64,000 bases of DNA from Lentilactobacillus buchneri (GCF_018314255.1 NZ_CP073066.1:806001-870000), one strand, 5' to 3'. Numbered from the stretch's first letter, positions 17,658-28,499 are shown. Program-made: numbers and translations. The notes: generated from the sequence alone by a model not told the origin.

Positions 17658-17690
17658 TTAAAAATCGACCACAACTCATGTGATCGATTC
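17658..17690 (-). terminator. Terminator of the 253-residue gene
   Basis: On the minus strand AATCGATCAC pairs with GTGGTCGATT across a short loop, followed by TTTAAG and further T-rich sequence. Confidence 0.65.
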
Positions 17691-17697
17691 CAAATCC

Positions 17698-18459
17698 CTA
17701 TTTGACAACTTTGGTCCACTCGTCAATCGTCTTGCCGTTTTCATCTTTCAAAACCAGCCAACTGTTGATGCCGGCAAAATAGAGGAAGAGGCCCACTTCA
17801 TTGACCGATTTTAAAACGATGTCTTTGGTGGTCACAAAATTCCGGAAACTATCGGCATGTTCAGATCTCAGTTTCTGAGCAAACTTGGCCGAAAACCCCA
17901 GCGACCCATCCTGATTCAAATCGGGTTCGACTTTCATCACCGCGCCGGCCTTAATCAACATTTCGTTACGCTTCTGCCAGTAGACGGTTGCTTTGGCACC
18001 CTCATGATCAACATAAAACGGAATCTCACTCACCTGTTTGGTGAATTTGTGGCGTGGCTTGCCCTTGAATTTCTTCTTGGAAACAAATACGGATTGGAAT
18101 CCAAGACCATTCAGGACGGTTAAAACCAAATTTCGAAAGGCTTCAACGGTTTTTCGCTGATTGCTGGGAATCTTGACCGTTTCCAACAGATCTTTCTTAA
18201 GAATTCCCCGTTCAACGGCATACTCGGAAAAGCTCTTGGCCAAATAGCCAGCCTCCAAGTCCCAGGCTGGTTCGATCTGAATCACACCGTCGGCCTTGTC
18301 AGTTGGTTCGGTCTGAACGCTGATCAGCTTCCCGTCTTTAAGGTACAGGTTAACGTCGGCATTGACCTGATCGACTGTCTTTGTGACCACAATTGTCCCT
18401 TGGCCGTCCGGTAAGGTCATCCTGGTCGAATCATCATTGATTTCAACTGCCAATTTCAT
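17698..18459 (-). CDS. Hypothetical protein, 253 residues
   Basis: This is a soluble, charged protein without signal peptide or recognised domain. Its N-terminal 80 residues look beta-rich. The remainder is mixed, with a basic stretch KKKFKGKPRHKFTK near residue 130. The start ATG has GGGGAATGC before it. It stands alone: terminators flank both sides, and an IS30 lies downstream. No function is proposed. Confidence 0.65.
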   Translation of the reverse strand: MKLAVEINDDSTRMTLPDGQGTIVVTKTVDQVNADVNLYLKDGKLISVQTEPTDKADGVIQIEPAWDLEAGYLAKSFSEYAVERGILKKDLLETVKIPSNQRKTVEAFRNLVLTVLNGLGFQSVFVSKKKFKGKPRHKFTKQVSEIPFYVDHEGAKATVYWQKRNEMLIKAGAVMKVEPDLNQDGSLGFSAKFAQKLRSEHADSFRNFVTTKDIVLKSVNEVGLFLYFAGINSWLVLKDENGKTIDEWTKVVK

Positions 18460-18510
18460 GCTGCATTCCCCATTTCATTTGTTCTTCTCGTTAATCATAC
18501 CATTGAATAA

Positions 18511-18563
18511 CAAAAAAGAAGCCCACAACCCTTTAGTGGTAAAGGATCATGAGCTTACTTTTA
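18511..18563 (-). terminator. Terminator of the phosphoketolase gene
   Basis: Read on the minus strand, AAAAGTAAGCTCATGATCC and the AAGGGTTGTGGGCTTC region form a long imperfect hairpin with CTTTACCACTAAAG at the apex. TTTTTTG follows. Confidence 0.8.
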
Positions 18564-18591
18564 ATCGAAGAAGAAGTTTGTGATGCATAGA

Positions 18592-20991
18592 TTATTCTGT
18601 GGTCAGTTTGTTGGTTAAATTACCGGACCATTTCCAGTTTTGAACCTCTGGAATATCGGTACCGTATTGACGAATGTAATCGTGGTGCTTTTGGAGCATG
18701 TGGTCCATCTTAGCTTCAAAATTGTCTGCCGAAGCGGCGAACTTGGTCCGAGAAATAGCATCCTTAGCCAAGTGGTAACGATCCAATTCATTGAGGACCC
18801 GCATATCAAATGGGGTTGTGATATCCCCATTTTCACGGTAACCATGGAAACTAATATTGTGATTATGACGGTTATATACCAGGCCACGGAAGGTATTCTC
18901 AAAGCCATGGAAGGCAAAGATAACCGGTGTGTCAGTGGTAAAGTACTTGTCAAATTCAGCTTGGGTTAGGCCACGGCTATCCTGATCTTCGTTGCTTGGA
19001 CGCAGTCTCAAAATGTCAACGACGTTGATGAAGCGAACCTTCAATTGAGGGAAAGCCTCGTGCAGCATATCAATGGCCGCCAAACTCTCCATGGTGGCTT
19101 CGGTACCGGCAGTCGCGAAGATCACATCCGGATCGCCTTGATCATTTGAAGCCCATGGAATAATCCCCAAACCATCGTTAACCAGCTTAGTGGCTTCATC
19201 CATTGAGAACCATTGTGGCCGTGGGTGTTTGGAAGCCACAATCAAATTGGTCTTCTCGCGGGTCTGCAAGGCAGTGTTCATAACGGCCAGCAGTGAGTTG
19301 GCATCAGCTGGAACATATTCGTTAACCAACTCATGACCTTTTTCAGCCAGATGTCCCAACATGCCGGGATCTTGATGAGTATAACCATTGTGATCCTGCT
19401 GGAAAGCGTGGGAAACGTTCATGATGTTCAGTGACGGATAATCATGACGCCACGATTGTTCAGAGGCCTTTCTGAGCCACTTGTAGTGCTGAGTGAGCAT
19501 TGAATCAATGACACGGGTAAATGCTTCATATGAGGCAAAGAATCCGTGACGGCCGCTTAAGACGTATCCTTCAAGCCAACCTTCTGCTTGGTGTTCTGAA
19601 AGTTGTGAATCAATGACGCGGCCTTCAGGAGCCATGTTTTCGTCATTCGGGGTCTTGATTGGTTCTTCCCATTGACGCTTACCATAATCCAGCATTGAGA
19701 AGAACTTATTGGATTTGGTTTCATCTGGGCCAAAGGCTCTAAATGACTTGCCGTTTCGCTTCATAATCTCGGTGTAGAAGTTGGATAATACTTCAGTATC
19801 CTGAGCTTCTTTGTCACCTGGTTTGTCAATCTTCAAAGCGTAATCGGCTGGGTTAGGCATGTCCAACTTCTTGGGGTTAATACCACCATTGACGATTGGG
19901 TTCATCGCCATCCGCCGGTCACCGTCTGGGGTGGTTGCTTTGATTTCAGCTTTAATTGAGCCGTTGTTGTTAAACAACTTTTCAGGTTCATATGATTTCA
20001 GCCAATTAATTAACAGATCTTTGTGGTCCATCTGACCAGCACTGACAGGAATTGGCACTTGGTGCGCACGGAATGATCCGGCAATTGGATTGCCATCCAA
20101 GTCGAACTTAGGACCTGTCCAGCCCTTTGGTGAACGCAGTACCAGCATTGGCCAGTGTGGCAAAGTATCATCATTATTGTCACGGGCGTGCTTTTGAATG
20201 GCCTTGATTTCAGTAATGATTGCATCCATCGTTTTGGCCATCGTCTGGTGAACCCGGGTATAGTCTTCGGGGTCACCTTTCGTTTCAACGAAGTATGGCT
20301 TCCAGCCCATGCCTTCAAAGTACTTGGTTAAGTCAGCGTCACTCATCCGGGAAAGAATGGTTGGATTGGAAATCTTGAATCCGTTCAGGTTCAGCATTGG
20401 CAAAATGGCACCGTCATGAATTGGGTTGATGAATTTGTTGGAGAACCATGAGGCGGCTAATGGGCCGGTTTCAGCTTCCCCATCACCTATTTCAACTGCG
20501 GCAATGACGTCGGGGTTGTCTAAAATTGCCCCGGTACCGTGGGCAATGGAATAACCCAACTCGCCGCCTTCATGCATTGAACCTGGTGTTTCGGGGGCAG
20601 CATGGGAAGCAACTCCGCCTGGGAAGGAGAATTGTTTGAATAATCGTTGCAGACCAGTTTCATTTTGAGCGATCTTTGGATAAATTTCGCTATAGCTGCC
20701 GTCAAGGTATGAATTGGAAACCATCACCTGACCACCATGACCGGAACCTTCAATATAGAACATATTCAAATTATATTTCTTGATTACCCGGTTCAAGTGG
20801 GCATACATAAAGTTCTGTGAGGCAATTGTGCCCCAGTGACCAATCGGCTTAATCTTAACGTCGTCAGCGACTAGATCTCGTTTGAGTAACGGATTGTCTC
20901 TGAGAAACAGTTGGCCGACTGATAAATAATTAGCAGCCTTCCAGTACAGATTGACTTTTTGCAGGTATTCATCGGAATCGAAGTTCGTCAT
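18592..20991 (-). CDS. xfp: Xylulose-5-phosphate / fructose-6-phosphate phosphoketolase
   Basis: This thiamine-diphosphate enzyme splits xylulose 5-phosphate (and possibly fructose 6-phosphate) to acetyl phosphate and glyceraldehyde 3-phosphate. It is the key step of heterolactic fermentation. The 799-residue protein is full length. It shows the N-terminal [11 protein letters not shown] and IEGSGHGGQ motifs and the thiamine-binding [15 protein letters not shown] segment. The C-terminal [12 protein letters not shown] and ASKHPRPQW regions are also present. The ribosome site AGGAGG precedes the ATG. It is monocistronic with its own promoter and terminator. Confidence 0.97.
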   Translation of the reverse strand: MTNFDSDEYLQKVNLYWKAANYLSVGQLFLRDNPLLKRDLVADDVKIKPIGHWGTIASQNFMYAHLNRVIKKYNLNMFYIEGSGHGGQVMVSNSYLDGSYSEIYPKIAQNETGLQRLFKQFSFPGGVASHAAPETPGSMHEGGELGYSIAHGTGAILDNPDVIAAVEIGDGEAETGPLAASWFSNKFINPIHDGAILPMLNLNGFKISNPTILSRMSDADLTKYFEGMGWKPYFVETKGDPEDYTRVHQTMAKTMDAIITEIKAIQKHARDNNDDTLPHWPMLVLRSPKGWTGPKFDLDGNPIAGSFRAHQVPIPVSAGQMDHKDLLINWLKSYEPEKLFNNNGSIKAEIKATTPDGDRRMAMNPIVNGGINPKKLDMPNPADYALKIDKPGDKEAQDTEVLSNFYTEIMKRNGKSFRAFGPDETKSNKFFSMLDYGKRQWEEPIKTPNDENMAPEGRVIDSQLSEHQAEGWLEGYVLSGRHGFFASYEAFTRVIDSMLTQHYKWLRKASEQSWRHDYPSLNIMNVSHAFQQDHNGYTHQDPGMLGHLAEKGHELVNEYVPADANSLLAVMNTALQTREKTNLIVASKHPRPQWFSMDEATKLVNDGLGIIPWASNDQGDPDVIFATAGTEATMESLAAIDMLHEAFPQLKVRFINVVDILRLRPSNEDQDSRGLTQAEFDKYFTTDTPVIFAFHGFENTFRGLVYNRHNHNISFHGYRENGDITTPFDMRVLNELDRYHLAKDAISRTKFAASADNFEAKMDHMLQKHHDYIRQYGTDIPEVQNWKWSGNLTNKLTTE

Positions 20992-21039
20992 ATTAGTAAC
21001 CTCCTGAATTTAACAGTAACGTTATTACCAATTCGATTA

Positions 21040-21053
21040 TTGGACCGGTCCAA
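21040..21053. promoter_or_regulatory. Perfect 14-bp palindrome in the xfp leader, possible operator
   Basis: TTGGACCGGTCCAA lies about 50 bp before the xfp start and just downstream of the predicted transcription start. This position would suit a road-block repressor site. The regulator is unknown. Confidence 0.5.
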
Positions 21054-21069
21054 ATCAAATTACAAGTTT

Positions 21070-21098
21070 ATTGTATGCCTCAGAGGTTGATAATTCAA
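21070..21098 (-). promoter_or_regulatory. xfp promoter
   Basis: On the minus strand a -35 TTGAAT (21098-21093) and a -10 TACAAT (21075-21070) are 17 bp apart. Confidence 0.65.
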
Positions 21099-21140
21099 TG
21101 GTTTAAGCATTTGAATAATTTATTTTGATATAGACGAAAT

Positions 21141-21164
21141 TTATACTAATTCCATTTAGTATAA
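21141..21164. promoter_or_regulatory. Perfect inverted repeat upstream of the xfp promoter
   Basis: TTATACTAA and TTAGTATAA are separated by six bases and lie about 40 bp upstream of the xfp -35. It could be an activator or repressor site; no regulator is assigned. Confidence 0.4.
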
Positions 21165-21224
21165 GGATTAGCGCAGATTTCATGAAATATATTCAGACAA
21201 TCAGGATTAGAAACACTTTCCACA

Positions 21225-21266
21225 AATAAGGCTGGGACACTTTTTACAAATGTCCCAGCCGATTTA
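21225..21266 (-). terminator. Hairpin terminator after the phosphoesterase / small ORF
   Basis: GGCTGGGACA and TGTCCCAGCC form a perfect 10-bp stem. The T-tract on the minus strand (TTATTTG) is weak. Confidence 0.65.
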
Positions 21267-21321
21267 ATTACCCTTTGATCCAGATAGGTCCTGTCAGACC
21301 TACTGATCAGCCTGTTTGCGA

Positions 21322-21405
21322 CTAATAGTGACGCTGTCGATGAATGTGCAAGTACTTGGCTAAGAAATACGCCAAATCACAATACCAGGTTTCAATTTGT
21401 TTCAT
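21322..21405 (-). CDS. 27-residue small ORF coupled to the phosphoesterase gene
   Basis: A 27-codon ORF starts with ATG overlapping the TGA of the phosphoesterase (ATGA), with GGAGG seven bases before it. It begins MKQIETWYCD and ends HIHRQRHY, followed by TAG. The product would be a short amphipathic, aromatic- and His-rich peptide. It lies in front of a hairpin terminator, so it would be the last cistron. Coding evidence is the strong ribosome site plus stop-start overlap; I know no named family. Confidence 0.5.
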   Translation of the reverse strand: MKQIETWYCDLAYFLAKYLHIHRQRHY

Positions 21406-22256
21406 GATTCGTCCTCCAATACAAACATGACCCGTTTTAATTCACCCAGTGCATCCCCTGGATTCTGCCATTGAAAATCATATCCCAGGGAAAGATTTCG
21501 ATACCGAATGCCATTTTCCGTGACTGCGTTGGGCATGTGGGAATGGCCACTCAATGACAAGCTGACGTGGTTGTGTTCAAACAACTGTCGATACCGGTCG
21601 CTGCCTAACTGATACATGAACCGATCATAAAACGGAATCGGCAGCTGGTGAGCCAACTTTTTCGTCGGCAGCATGTGGCTGGCCACCAAGATCTTTTTGC
21701 CGCTGACAGCCAATCGATTGATTTGATGCTGCCAAGCAAGAATCTGCTCGACTACCCATTTACGATCTCGCCGATAACTGATTTGATTGCCATTAATATA
21801 TAGCTGATCGGGCCAGACATGTTTGGCAACAAAGTTATTCGCGTATCGGGGACCGTCTGCTTCACAAAAATGTTTGGCAAACGTGTAATCGTACCATCCA
21901 TTAATCCCGGTGATCAGCCAGTGCCTGGTCTCGATTGGATGCCGAGTTAAAGACGTTGGCAGCCTGTCCAGTTCACGATAAGCCGTTCGGGAAGCCGACT
22001 GAATCTGCTGAACTGATTTTTGCCGGGGGTGATCCACGTAGAGATCGTGGTTGCCAATCAAGGTGTGAAACGGAACTGGCAAGGCTTCTGCCAATTGTTG
22101 ATAGAACCGCAAGTTGCGTTGAAGTCCATTCGCCGAGTCCCCCATGATCACCAGCTGGTCAAGATTTTCATCACTGATCAATTGGCCCAATACGGACACA
22201 AAATCATACTGGCGGTTAAAATCAATGTGTAAATCTGACACAAAACCAATCCGCAT
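21402..22256 (-). CDS. Calcineurin-like metallophosphoesterase
   Basis: The 284-residue protein has the full set of metallophosphoesterase motifs: DLH near residue 8, GDSANG near 43, GNHDLYVD near 72, and GHSHMPN near 228. The second motif is GDSA rather than the common GDxx. It resembles the lactic-acid-bacterial putative phosphoesterase family sometimes named TIGR03729. Substrate is unknown. The ATG at 22256 is chosen because GGAGAG precedes it, and the protein then begins MRIGFVSDLH. Confidence 0.85.
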   Translation of the reverse strand: MRIGFVSDLHIDFNRQYDFVSVLGQLISDENLDQLVIMGDSANGLQRNLRFYQQLAEALPVPFHTLIGNHDLYVDHPRQKSVQQIQSASRTAYRELDRLPTSLTRHPIETRHWLITGINGWYDYTFAKHFCEADGPRYANNFVAKHVWPDQLYINGNQISYRRDRKWVVEQILAWQHQINRLAVSGKKILVASHMLPTKKLAHQLPIPFYDRFMYQLGSDRYRQLFEHNHVSLSLSGHSHMPNAVTENGIRYRNLSLGYDFQWQNPGDALGELKRVMFVLEDES

Positions 22257-22417
22257 GGTTATCTCTCCAATCTGGTTGTTTTCTATATTGTAGCGCACGA
22301 AAAACGGACCAAATCAAAAAATGAGAATCTTTAGGAGTTCGTAAGTATAAGAAAGCTGCTGACAAGCAATTAGTGACTTGATTGGCATCAAACGACACTT
22401 TGATACCAGAAAATAAT

Positions 22418-22465
22418 AAAAGATCCGCATCATCCCAAGCATCGGGACGGTGCGGATCTTTTTTA
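22418..22465. terminator. Bidirectional terminator at the end of the lysine operon
   Basis: AAAAGATCCGCA pairs with TGCGGATCTTTTTT, with an inner CCC/GGG. It lies 35 bp after the asd stop on the minus strand. Confidence 0.85.
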
Positions 22466-22499
22466 AGGTAAAGGATTATCAAAACCTTCCAGCTTCGTT

Positions 22500-23579
22500 C
22501 TAGCCGAGATAAGGATTCTCCGGAACCCGTACCAAATCATCGGCAACCAGTCGTTCAGCAATCTGAACCGCATTCCAGGCAGCACCTTTCAAGAGGTTGT
22601 CGGAAACGACCCACATGTTAAATGCCCCTTCATTTTCAAAGTCAGGACGAACCCGGCCGACAAATGTTTCGCGCTTGCCTTCAGCTTCGATTGACTGCGG
22701 ATAAATTTGATGGGCGGTATCATCTTGTAAGACAACGCCATCGGCACCATCCAATGCAGCTTTGATTTGATCAGCAGTCGCATTCTTATCAGCAACTTCA
22801 AAGTAAACTGACTCACCATGGGCAATTCGGATCGGAACTCGAACACAGGTTGCAGTCACCTTGATGTCTTTAGCGTCCATGTCGTCCAACATAATCTTCT
22901 TGGTTTCGTGAATCATCTTCCACTCTTCATGAGTGTAGTAGCCGTCTGATTCGAAAACATCAATCTGTGGCAATAAATTAAATGCCATCTGATAATGCTT
23001 CTTGTCACCCTTGGTAGGCAAAATCTTTGGATCAGTTGGTTCGCCGTTCAATACCTGTTGGGATTCTTCCATTAACTCATTCAGTGCAGATTGGCCGGCA
23101 CCGGAAACCGCTTGATAAGTTGAGACGATAACTTGCTTCAAACCATACTTTTTGTAAATCGGTTCAAGGCAAACCACCATTTGAATCGTTGAACAGTTGG
23201 GGTTGGCAATAATGCCGCGGTGATTATAAAGAGCCTTTTCGTTAACTTCAGGGATGACCAACGGAACCTCTTTTTCCATTCGGAAAGCACTGGTGTTGTC
23301 CACACAGACAGCACCACGCTTAACCGCTTCCGGCAGGAATTTTTTGGATGTTGAGCCGCCGGCAGATGACAATACCAGATCAATTCCGTTAAATGAGTCT
23401 GGGGTGGTTTCTTCAACCGTGATATCTTGACCACGGAATTGAAGAACCTTCCCGGCAGAACGTGATGAGGCCAATAGTTTGACACTCTTCACCGGAATGG
23501 TTGACTGCTCTAATTGTTGGATCATGCGGGTACCGACAGCACCCGTAGCACCTAAAATTGCAACGTTAAACTCTTTCAT
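22500..23579 (-). CDS. asd: Aspartate-semialdehyde dehydrogenase
   Basis: The enzyme reduces aspartyl phosphate to aspartate semialdehyde with NADPH, the second step toward lysine. The 359-residue protein has the nucleotide motif GATGAVG near residue 10 and the active-site Cys129 in ANPNCSTIQ. It also has the YQAVSGAGQ motif and the [10 protein letters not shown] segment. It is the last gene of the lysine operon, 20 bp after patA. Being at the end of the riboswitch operon, it is probably lysine-repressed, although asd also serves threonine and methionine synthesis. Confidence 0.95.
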   Translation of the reverse strand: MKEFNVAILGATGAVGTRMIQQLEQSTIPVKSVKLLASSRSAGKVLQFRGQDITVEETTPDSFNGIDLVLSSAGGSTSKKFLPEAVKRGAVCVDNTSAFRMEKEVPLVIPEVNEKALYNHRGIIANPNCSTIQMVVCLEPIYKKYGLKQVIVSTYQAVSGAGQSALNELMEESQQVLNGEPTDPKILPTKGDKKHYQMAFNLLPQIDVFESDGYYTHEEWKMIHETKKIMLDDMDAKDIKVTATCVRVPIRIAHGESVYFEVADKNATADQIKAALDGADGVVLQDDTAHQIYPQSIEAEGKRETFVGRVRPDFENEGAFNMWVVSDNLLKGAAWNAVQIAERLVADDLVRVPENPYLG

Positions 23580-23599
23580 CCTAATGAATCCCCTTTTCT

Positions 23600-24787
23600 C
23601 TATTTTGTTAACTCAAGTAAATAACTGTTCATGCGATCCATTGCCAATGTGATGTCTTCATCAGACGCCGCATATGACATGCGAATCCAGCCTTCGCCGC
23701 CGGGGCCAAATGCGGAACCGGGGGTCACGCCGACTTTGGCGTCCTTTGCCAAATGAGTGGCAAATTCAACCGAGGTTTCGTCTATTGTATCAGGAATCTT
23801 GGCAAAAATGTAAAATGCGCCTTGGGGCATGACAATCTGCATCCCCATTTTTTCGAGCCGATCAGCGATATAGTCACGCCGTTTGTGATAGGCAGCCCGC
23901 ATTGGAATCGGATCATCAAGGCCGTTGGTCAATGCTTCGGCAGCTGCGTATTGCGCAGGATTGGAAGGAGCGGTGACCACGAAAGCGTGCATTTTGGATG
24001 CGTTGGTCACAAAATCCTTTGGTGCAACAATGTAGCCGATTCGATATCCAGTCATAGCATGGGATTTGGACAAACCGTTAATCAAAATGGTTTGACCGGG
24101 AATCATGGCCGCGATTGAGTGATGCTTGACGCCATAGGTCAACTCACTATAGATCTCGTCAGCCAGCACATACATCTTGTGTTGAGAAATAATATCAGCC
24201 AACGCCTTTAATTGAGCCTCTGTGTATTCAACTCCAGTTGGGTTGGATGGATAATTCAAAATAATTGCTTTGACACTGTCCCCATTTTCATCAAGGACTT
24301 TTTGCAGCTTTTCAGGAGTTAAGACAAACCCATCATCAGAAGTGTCAATGGTGATCAGTTCAGCTCCGGCAACTTGAATAATTGGGAAATACAAGGCAAA
24401 TGCCGGGGTCGGCACGATAACCTTGTCACCCGGGTTCAAGATAGTGGTCAACGCTGAATAGATCGCTTCGGTAGCGCCAACGGTTACCACGATTTCAGTG
24501 GCCGGATCATAGTAAACACCCGTCCGGTCCTTGAGATAATTGCTGATACCGTCGCGAAGTTCAGGAATTCCCTTTTGTGCTGAGTAGTGGGATTTGTTTT
24601 CCTCAATACTCTTAATAGCGGCCTGTTTGGCATGTTCCGGAACATCGAAGTCCGGTTCGCCAATCGTCAATTTGACGGTGCCGGGAATTGAAGAAATCTC
24701 CTGGTCAAATTCACGAATTCCTGAAGGTCCAACTGCATTTACATTTTGATTAACGACTTCTGAAAGTTTGCTGTCTAACTGTGGCAT
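23600..24787 (-). CDS. patA: N-acetyl-LL-diaminopimelate aminotransferase
   Basis: This class I pyridoxal-phosphate aminotransferase has 395 residues. The cofactor lysine is K241 in [13 protein letters not shown]; the motif NYPSNPTG and the Asp/Tyr pair in LADEIYSEL are present. In Bacillus and lactobacilli, PatA is assigned to the transamination step of the acetylated diaminopimelate branch. Its place between dapB and asd in a lysine operon supports this role over a general aromatic or aspartate aminotransferase. It is 18 bp from dapB. Confidence 0.88.
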   Translation of the reverse strand: MPQLDSKLSEVVNQNVNAVGPSGIREFDQEISSIPGTVKLTIGEPDFDVPEHAKQAAIKSIEENKSHYSAQKGIPELRDGISNYLKDRTGVYYDPATEIVVTVGATEAIYSALTTILNPGDKVIVPTPAFALYFPIIQVAGAELITIDTSDDGFVLTPEKLQKVLDENGDSVKAIILNYPSNPTGVEYTEAQLKALADIISQHKMYVLADEIYSELTYGVKHHSIAAMIPGQTILINGLSKSHAMTGYRIGYIVAPKDFVTNASKMHAFVVTAPSNPAQYAAAEALTNGLDDPIPMRAAYHKRRDYIADRLEKMGMQIVMPQGAFYIFAKIPDTIDETSVEFATHLAKDAKVGVTPGSAFGPGGEGWIRMSYAASDEDITLAMDRMNSYLLELTK

Positions 24788-24805
24788 GTTTTCCTCCTGA
24801 TTTAA

Positions 24806-25579
24806 TTACATAATATTTTCTAAGCCGACGATTAACTTGGTCGCTTTGGCGGCCGCCGGCACTGCCAGTTCAACCCCGCTCATGAAAGAGGCGCGGTCAA
24901 ACGAGTCTTGGCGGATCGTCAAGGCTTCACCTTTGCTGCCGAAAAGAACTTGCTCATGAGCAACGTAACCGGGCAGGCGAACGGAATGGATCTTAATCCC
25001 GTCGTAATCGCCGCCACGGACACCCTTTAAGGCTTCCTCGGTTGCGGGTGCATCGTGCTTCCCACGAACTTCGTCAATCATTTTAGCGGTCGCCAGAGCA
25101 GTGCCTGAAGGAGCGTCCAGCTTATCGTCGTGGTGCATCTCAATGATTTCAACGCCCGGCATGTATTTGGCGGCTTCTTTGGCAAACTTCATTAAAAGAA
25201 CCGCGGAGATGCCAAAGTTGGGTGCCAGGATTCCACCGACGTTGGTTTGTTGAGCCAACTTTTTGAGCTGATCAACTTGCTCATCGCTCATCCCGGAAGT
25301 CCCAATAACCGGATGGATGCCGTGTTCAATGGCAAATTTGGCATTGTCAAATGCAGCCGCAGGAACGGTGAAGTCAATCCAAACATCGGCGTCGGTGTCG
25401 ATTTCATCCAAACTGGCAAACAGCTTAACGTTATCATCCATTCCCATACCTTTGAGATGAACGGTGTCGATTCCGGGATTGTAAGCCCCAACCAATTCAA
25501 AGTCATCGTTTTTATTGACCATTTGAACCGTCTTTTGACCCATTGAGCCCATGAAACCAGCGACTAAAACTTTAATCAT
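24806..25579 (-). CDS. dapB: 4-hydroxy-tetrahydrodipicolinate reductase
   Basis: The enzyme reduces the dapA product with NAD(P)H to tetrahydrodipicolinate. The 257-residue protein has an N-terminal nucleotide-binding loop AGFMGSMGQ near residue 7. The signature [15 protein letters not shown] near residue 146 includes the catalytic His pair and Lys. The GTSGMSDEQ loop is also typical. The ribosome site GGGAG precedes the ATG. It follows dapA after 51 bp. Confidence 0.96.
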   Translation of the reverse strand: MIKVLVAGFMGSMGQKTVQMVNKNDDFELVGAYNPGIDTVHLKGMGMDDNVKLFASLDEIDTDADVWIDFTVPAAAFDNAKFAIEHGIHPVIGTSGMSDEQVDQLKKLAQQTNVGGILAPNFGISAVLLMKFAKEAAKYMPGVEIIEMHHDDKLDAPSGTALATAKMIDEVRGKHDAPATEEALKGVRGGDYDGIKIHSVRLPGYVAHEQVLFGSKGEALTIRQDSFDRASFMSGVELAVPAAAKATKLIVGLENIM

Positions 25580-25630
25580 TGAAAAAACTCCCTTGTCTAT
25601 CTTTGTTTGATAATTTCCAAACCAATCGGC

Positions 25631-26548
25631 TTAACTGCGTGCCATTTCAGTGCCGTCAACTGGAATATCTTCCAGGCGGCTGACACCTAATTTACTTGCC
25701 AGGGTTGCTTTTTCTTCATCGTTCAATGAAAGAATTGGCAAGCGGCAATCACCGGCCCCAAAGCCTTGAACATTCAAAATGGCTTTGACACATGACGGTG
25801 ATGGGTACATGAATAAGGCTTGCACTTTTGGCGTCAAGAAACGCATCATGTCGCCGGCAGTCTCAACATCGCCTGATTCAAGGGCGTCGTACATCTTCCG
25901 CATCTCCCGGCCGTAAATATGGCTGGTAACTGAAATGACACCGTTGGCACCAACTGCTTTAGCAGACAGGGCCTGGGCATCTTCACCGGTGTAGACATTG
26001 AAATCATCCGGGGTATTTTGAACCAGATATTCCAAGTCTTCCAATGAGGTACACTGCTTAACGCCGGCGATGTTGGCGTTATGTGATAATTCGACCACCG
26101 TATCGTTAGCCATCGTGACGCCGGTTCGACCTGGGATGTTGTAAATGATCAATGGCACTGGTGACTGTTCAGCAACTGCCGTAAAGTGGGCGATCATGCC
26201 ACGTTGATTTGGTTTGTTATAATATGGCACAACCACAAGGGCGTAATCAATCCCGGGAATGTTACCCACTTCAGCTGTTAAACGCACGGTCTCGGCGGTA
26301 TTGTTACTACCGGTTCCGGCAATAATCGTCCCACGCCCGTTCACAATTTGAGCAAATCGGGTATACAATTCAATCTTTTCGTCATGACTCAAAGTTGGCG
26401 TCTCGCCAGTGGTGCCACCGATTACAAATCCGCGGCTGCCGGTATCCAGTAAGTGATTGGTTAATTTTTCCAAACCGTCAAAGTTGATGCTGCCGTCTTC
26501 ACCAAACGGAGTCACAATTGCTGTCATAATATCTGCACTAATCATCAT
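25631..26548 (-). CDS. dapA: 4-hydroxy-tetrahydrodipicolinate synthase
   Basis: The enzyme condenses pyruvate with aspartate semialdehyde, the committed step to diaminopimelate. The 305-residue TIM-barrel protein has the Schiff-base Lys164 in [11 protein letters not shown], Tyr136 in [11 protein letters not shown] and the [11 protein letters not shown] loop near residue 44. Two adjacent ATG codons (26548 and 26545) are possible starts; AGGGA lies three and six bases before them, so the second may be the true one. It lies in the middle of the lysine operon. Confidence 0.96.
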   Translation of the reverse strand: MMISADIMTAIVTPFGEDGSINFDGLEKLTNHLLDTGSRGFVIGGTTGETPTLSHDEKIELYTRFAQIVNGRGTIIAGTGSNNTAETVRLTAEVGNIPGIDYALVVVPYYNKPNQRGMIAHFTAVAEQSPVPLIIYNIPGRTGVTMANDTVVELSHNANIAGVKQCTSLEDLEYLVQNTPDDFNVYTGEDAQALSAKAVGANGVISVTSHIYGREMRKMYDALESGDVETAGDMMRFLTPKVQALFMYPSPSCVKAILNVQGFGAGDCRLPILSLNDEEKATLASKLGVSRLEDIPVDGTEMARS

Positions 26549-26572
26549 AAATCCCTACTTTCTTTTATTGGG

Positions 26573-27724
26573 TTAATTATTCATTCTGTATTCAAGAAAT
26601 CTGGTAATTGACTTAATTCCCTTTGGAATCGATGATTCTTTGGGGTTCAGGGTAGCTGAGTGAAGCTGTGAATCATCGTCGACGCCCAACCAAAACATGG
26701 TGCCGGGAATCTTAGATAATAGGTAACCAAAATCTTCGCCGGTCATCGCCGGTTGAGTTTCAACAAAGTCGGTTTCCGGATCCTGCTTGGCAAATTCAAT
26801 CAATCGTCGAGTCAGTTCGTCGTTATTTTCCACCGGCAAATAGCCACCCTGATTAAAGTGAATCTTGACTTCTGCGCCATAGCTGGTTGCCACTCCATTG
26901 GCGACCATTTTTAGCCGGTCAACAATGTGTTCAATCATCTTCTGGGTTAAGCCACGAATGGTACCTTCGATTCTGGCTTGCCCGGCGATGACGTTTCGAA
27001 TGGTGCCGGCGTCCAGCTTGCCAAAAGTAATCACACCGCCTTCGATGGGATTGACACTTCTGGATACAATCGTCTGGACTTGGCCGATGAATTCGGCTGC
27101 GGCAACCACCATGTCGTTGGCGTTCTGCGGATAGGCGGCATGACCACTTTTACCAATCAGATCGACATTGACCTCGGTCGTTCCGGCAAACAAGGTTCCC
27201 ATTCGACAGCCAATCGCGCCAGCCGGTAAATCCGGGTTGTCGTGCAGGCCATAAAATTCATCGGGCCGCCACTTTCCTTCAAAGACGCCTAATTCATAAG
27301 CAACCTTGCCGCCGTTTTCGCTTTCCTCAGCCGGTTGGAAGAAGAAAACCATGTTGTCAGCCGGCTGATGCTCGGAAAACCAGTTGAGGACTCCCAGTGC
27401 GACGGTCATATGAATGTCATGACCGCAAGCGTGCATCACACCGGGGTTCTTGGATGAAAATGGTAAGCCGGTCTTCTCGCTAACCGTCAGGGCATCGATA
27501 TCGGTGCGGTAACCAATCGTCCGTTTAGGGTTGGATCCGTTCACGTACACCAGCAGAGCCGTCGGTAATTTGGGGATTTCTCTTATTTCAATGTATTGTT
27601 GATTGAAAGATTGAATGGTTTTCAACAGGTAATCATGAGTGGCTCTTTCGTGCATCGCCAGCTCAGGATATTCATGTAAATGTCTGCGAATCCCAATTAA
27701 ATCTTCCTTCGTTAGTTGACTCAT
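26573..27724 (-). CDS. dapL: N-acetyldiaminopimelate deacetylase (M20 family)
   Basis: This metal-dependent amidohydrolase removes acetate from N-acetyl-LL-diaminopimelate. The 383-residue protein shows the M20 metal motif MHACGHDIHM near residue 96, the EESENGGK segment near 132, and a lid domain in the middle. The name dapL is used for this gene in Bacillus-type annotation; it is not the plant-type DAP aminotransferase. The gene follows dapH by 4 bp. Its presence with dapH shows that the acetylated branch is used. Confidence 0.93.
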   Translation of the reverse strand: MSQLTKEDLIGIRRHLHEYPELAMHERATHDYLLKTIQSFNQQYIEIREIPKLPTALLVYVNGSNPKRTIGYRTDIDALTVSEKTGLPFSSKNPGVMHACGHDIHMTVALGVLNWFSEHQPADNMVFFFQPAEESENGGKVAYELGVFEGKWRPDEFYGLHDNPDLPAGAIGCRMGTLFAGTTEVNVDLIGKSGHAAYPQNANDMVVAAAEFIGQVQTIVSRSVNPIEGGVITFGKLDAGTIRNVIAGQARIEGTIRGLTQKMIEHIVDRLKMVANGVATSYGAEVKIHFNQGGYLPVENNDELTRRLIEFAKQDPETDFVETQPAMTGEDFGYLLSKIPGTMFWLGVDDDSQLHSATLNPKESSIPKGIKSITRFLEYRMNN

Positions 27725-27728
27725 TGAA

Positions 27729-28439
27729 TCACAACTTTCTTAAATCGTCTTCCAGACCAGTTTCCGAGGTTGTCTTTTCATCAACGTCCTTGACCTTTCG
27801 CGCTGGGACGCCGGCAACCACAGTGTGTGGGGCAACGTCCTTGGTGACAATGGATCCGGCCGCAACCACGGCGCCTTCACCAACATGAACGCCTTCGATA
27901 ACCACGGCATTCGCGCCAACTAAGACGTTATCGTCAATCTGGACCGGTTTGGCAGATGCCGGTTCAACGACGCCTGCCAAAACGGCTCCCGCACCAATGT
28001 GGGAATGCTTGCCGACAATTGCTCGGCCGCCCATGACAACGCCCATGTCGATCATTGTGTCATCACCGATTTCGGCACCAATGTTAATGATGGCGCCCAT
28101 CATGATAACTGCGTTGTTTCCTATTGTAACGTGATCACGAATGATGGCTCCCGGTTCAATCCGGGCATTGATCTCCTTGATGTCTAGTAATGGAACTGCA
28201 GAGTTTCTGGAGTCTGCTTCAACCTGGTAATCATCGATGGCCGATTTGTTTTTCTTAAGGAACCGTTTGACGTCAGCCCAATCGCCAAACAAAGTTGCGG
28301 TGTGCTTTTCGGCAAATGCCTTGATTGATTTTGGAAACTTGATGTCCTTAATCGATCCCTTGAGATAAATCTTGACCGGGGTCTTCTTCTTGGCATTGCC
28401 AATAAAATCGATGATTTCTCTTGCGCTTAGTTGTTCCAT
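27729..28439 (-). CDS. dapH: Tetrahydrodipicolinate N-acetyltransferase
   Basis: The enzyme acetylates tetrahydrodipicolinate using acetyl-CoA. The 236-residue protein has an N-terminal alpha/beta domain. From about residue 85 a left-handed beta helix of hexapeptide repeats (IEPGAI, IGNNAV, IGAEIG and similar) follows. The Firmicute gene is often called dapD or dapH. The ribosome site GGAGAATC precedes the ATG. An R1 repeat of about 190 bp separates it from lysA, so transcription must pass through that hairpin. Confidence 0.94.
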   Translation of the reverse strand: MEQLSAREIIDFIGNAKKKTPVKIYLKGSIKDIKFPKSIKAFAEKHTATLFGDWADVKRFLKKNKSAIDDYQVEADSRNSAVPLLDIKEINARIEPGAIIRDHVTIGNNAVIMMGAIINIGAEIGDDTMIDMGVVMGGRAIVGKHSHIGAGAVLAGVVEPASAKPVQIDDNVLVGANAVVIEGVHVGEGAVVAAGSIVTKDVAPHTVVAGVPARKVKDVDEKTTSETGLEDDLRKL

Positions 28440-28499
28440 TGTGATTCTCCTTAATGTCGTTATTTTGTATGAACTTTTAATGTAATTTTTATCGGGAAC

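Noticed and set aside
18615..20705. Additional frames inside the phosphoketolase gene
   Set aside because: Out-of-frame and antisense shadows of xfp with odd composition.
22222..22482. Minus-strand 86-residue frame between asd and the phosphoesterase
   Set aside because: It crosses the bidirectional terminator and the phosphoesterase start; no ribosome site.
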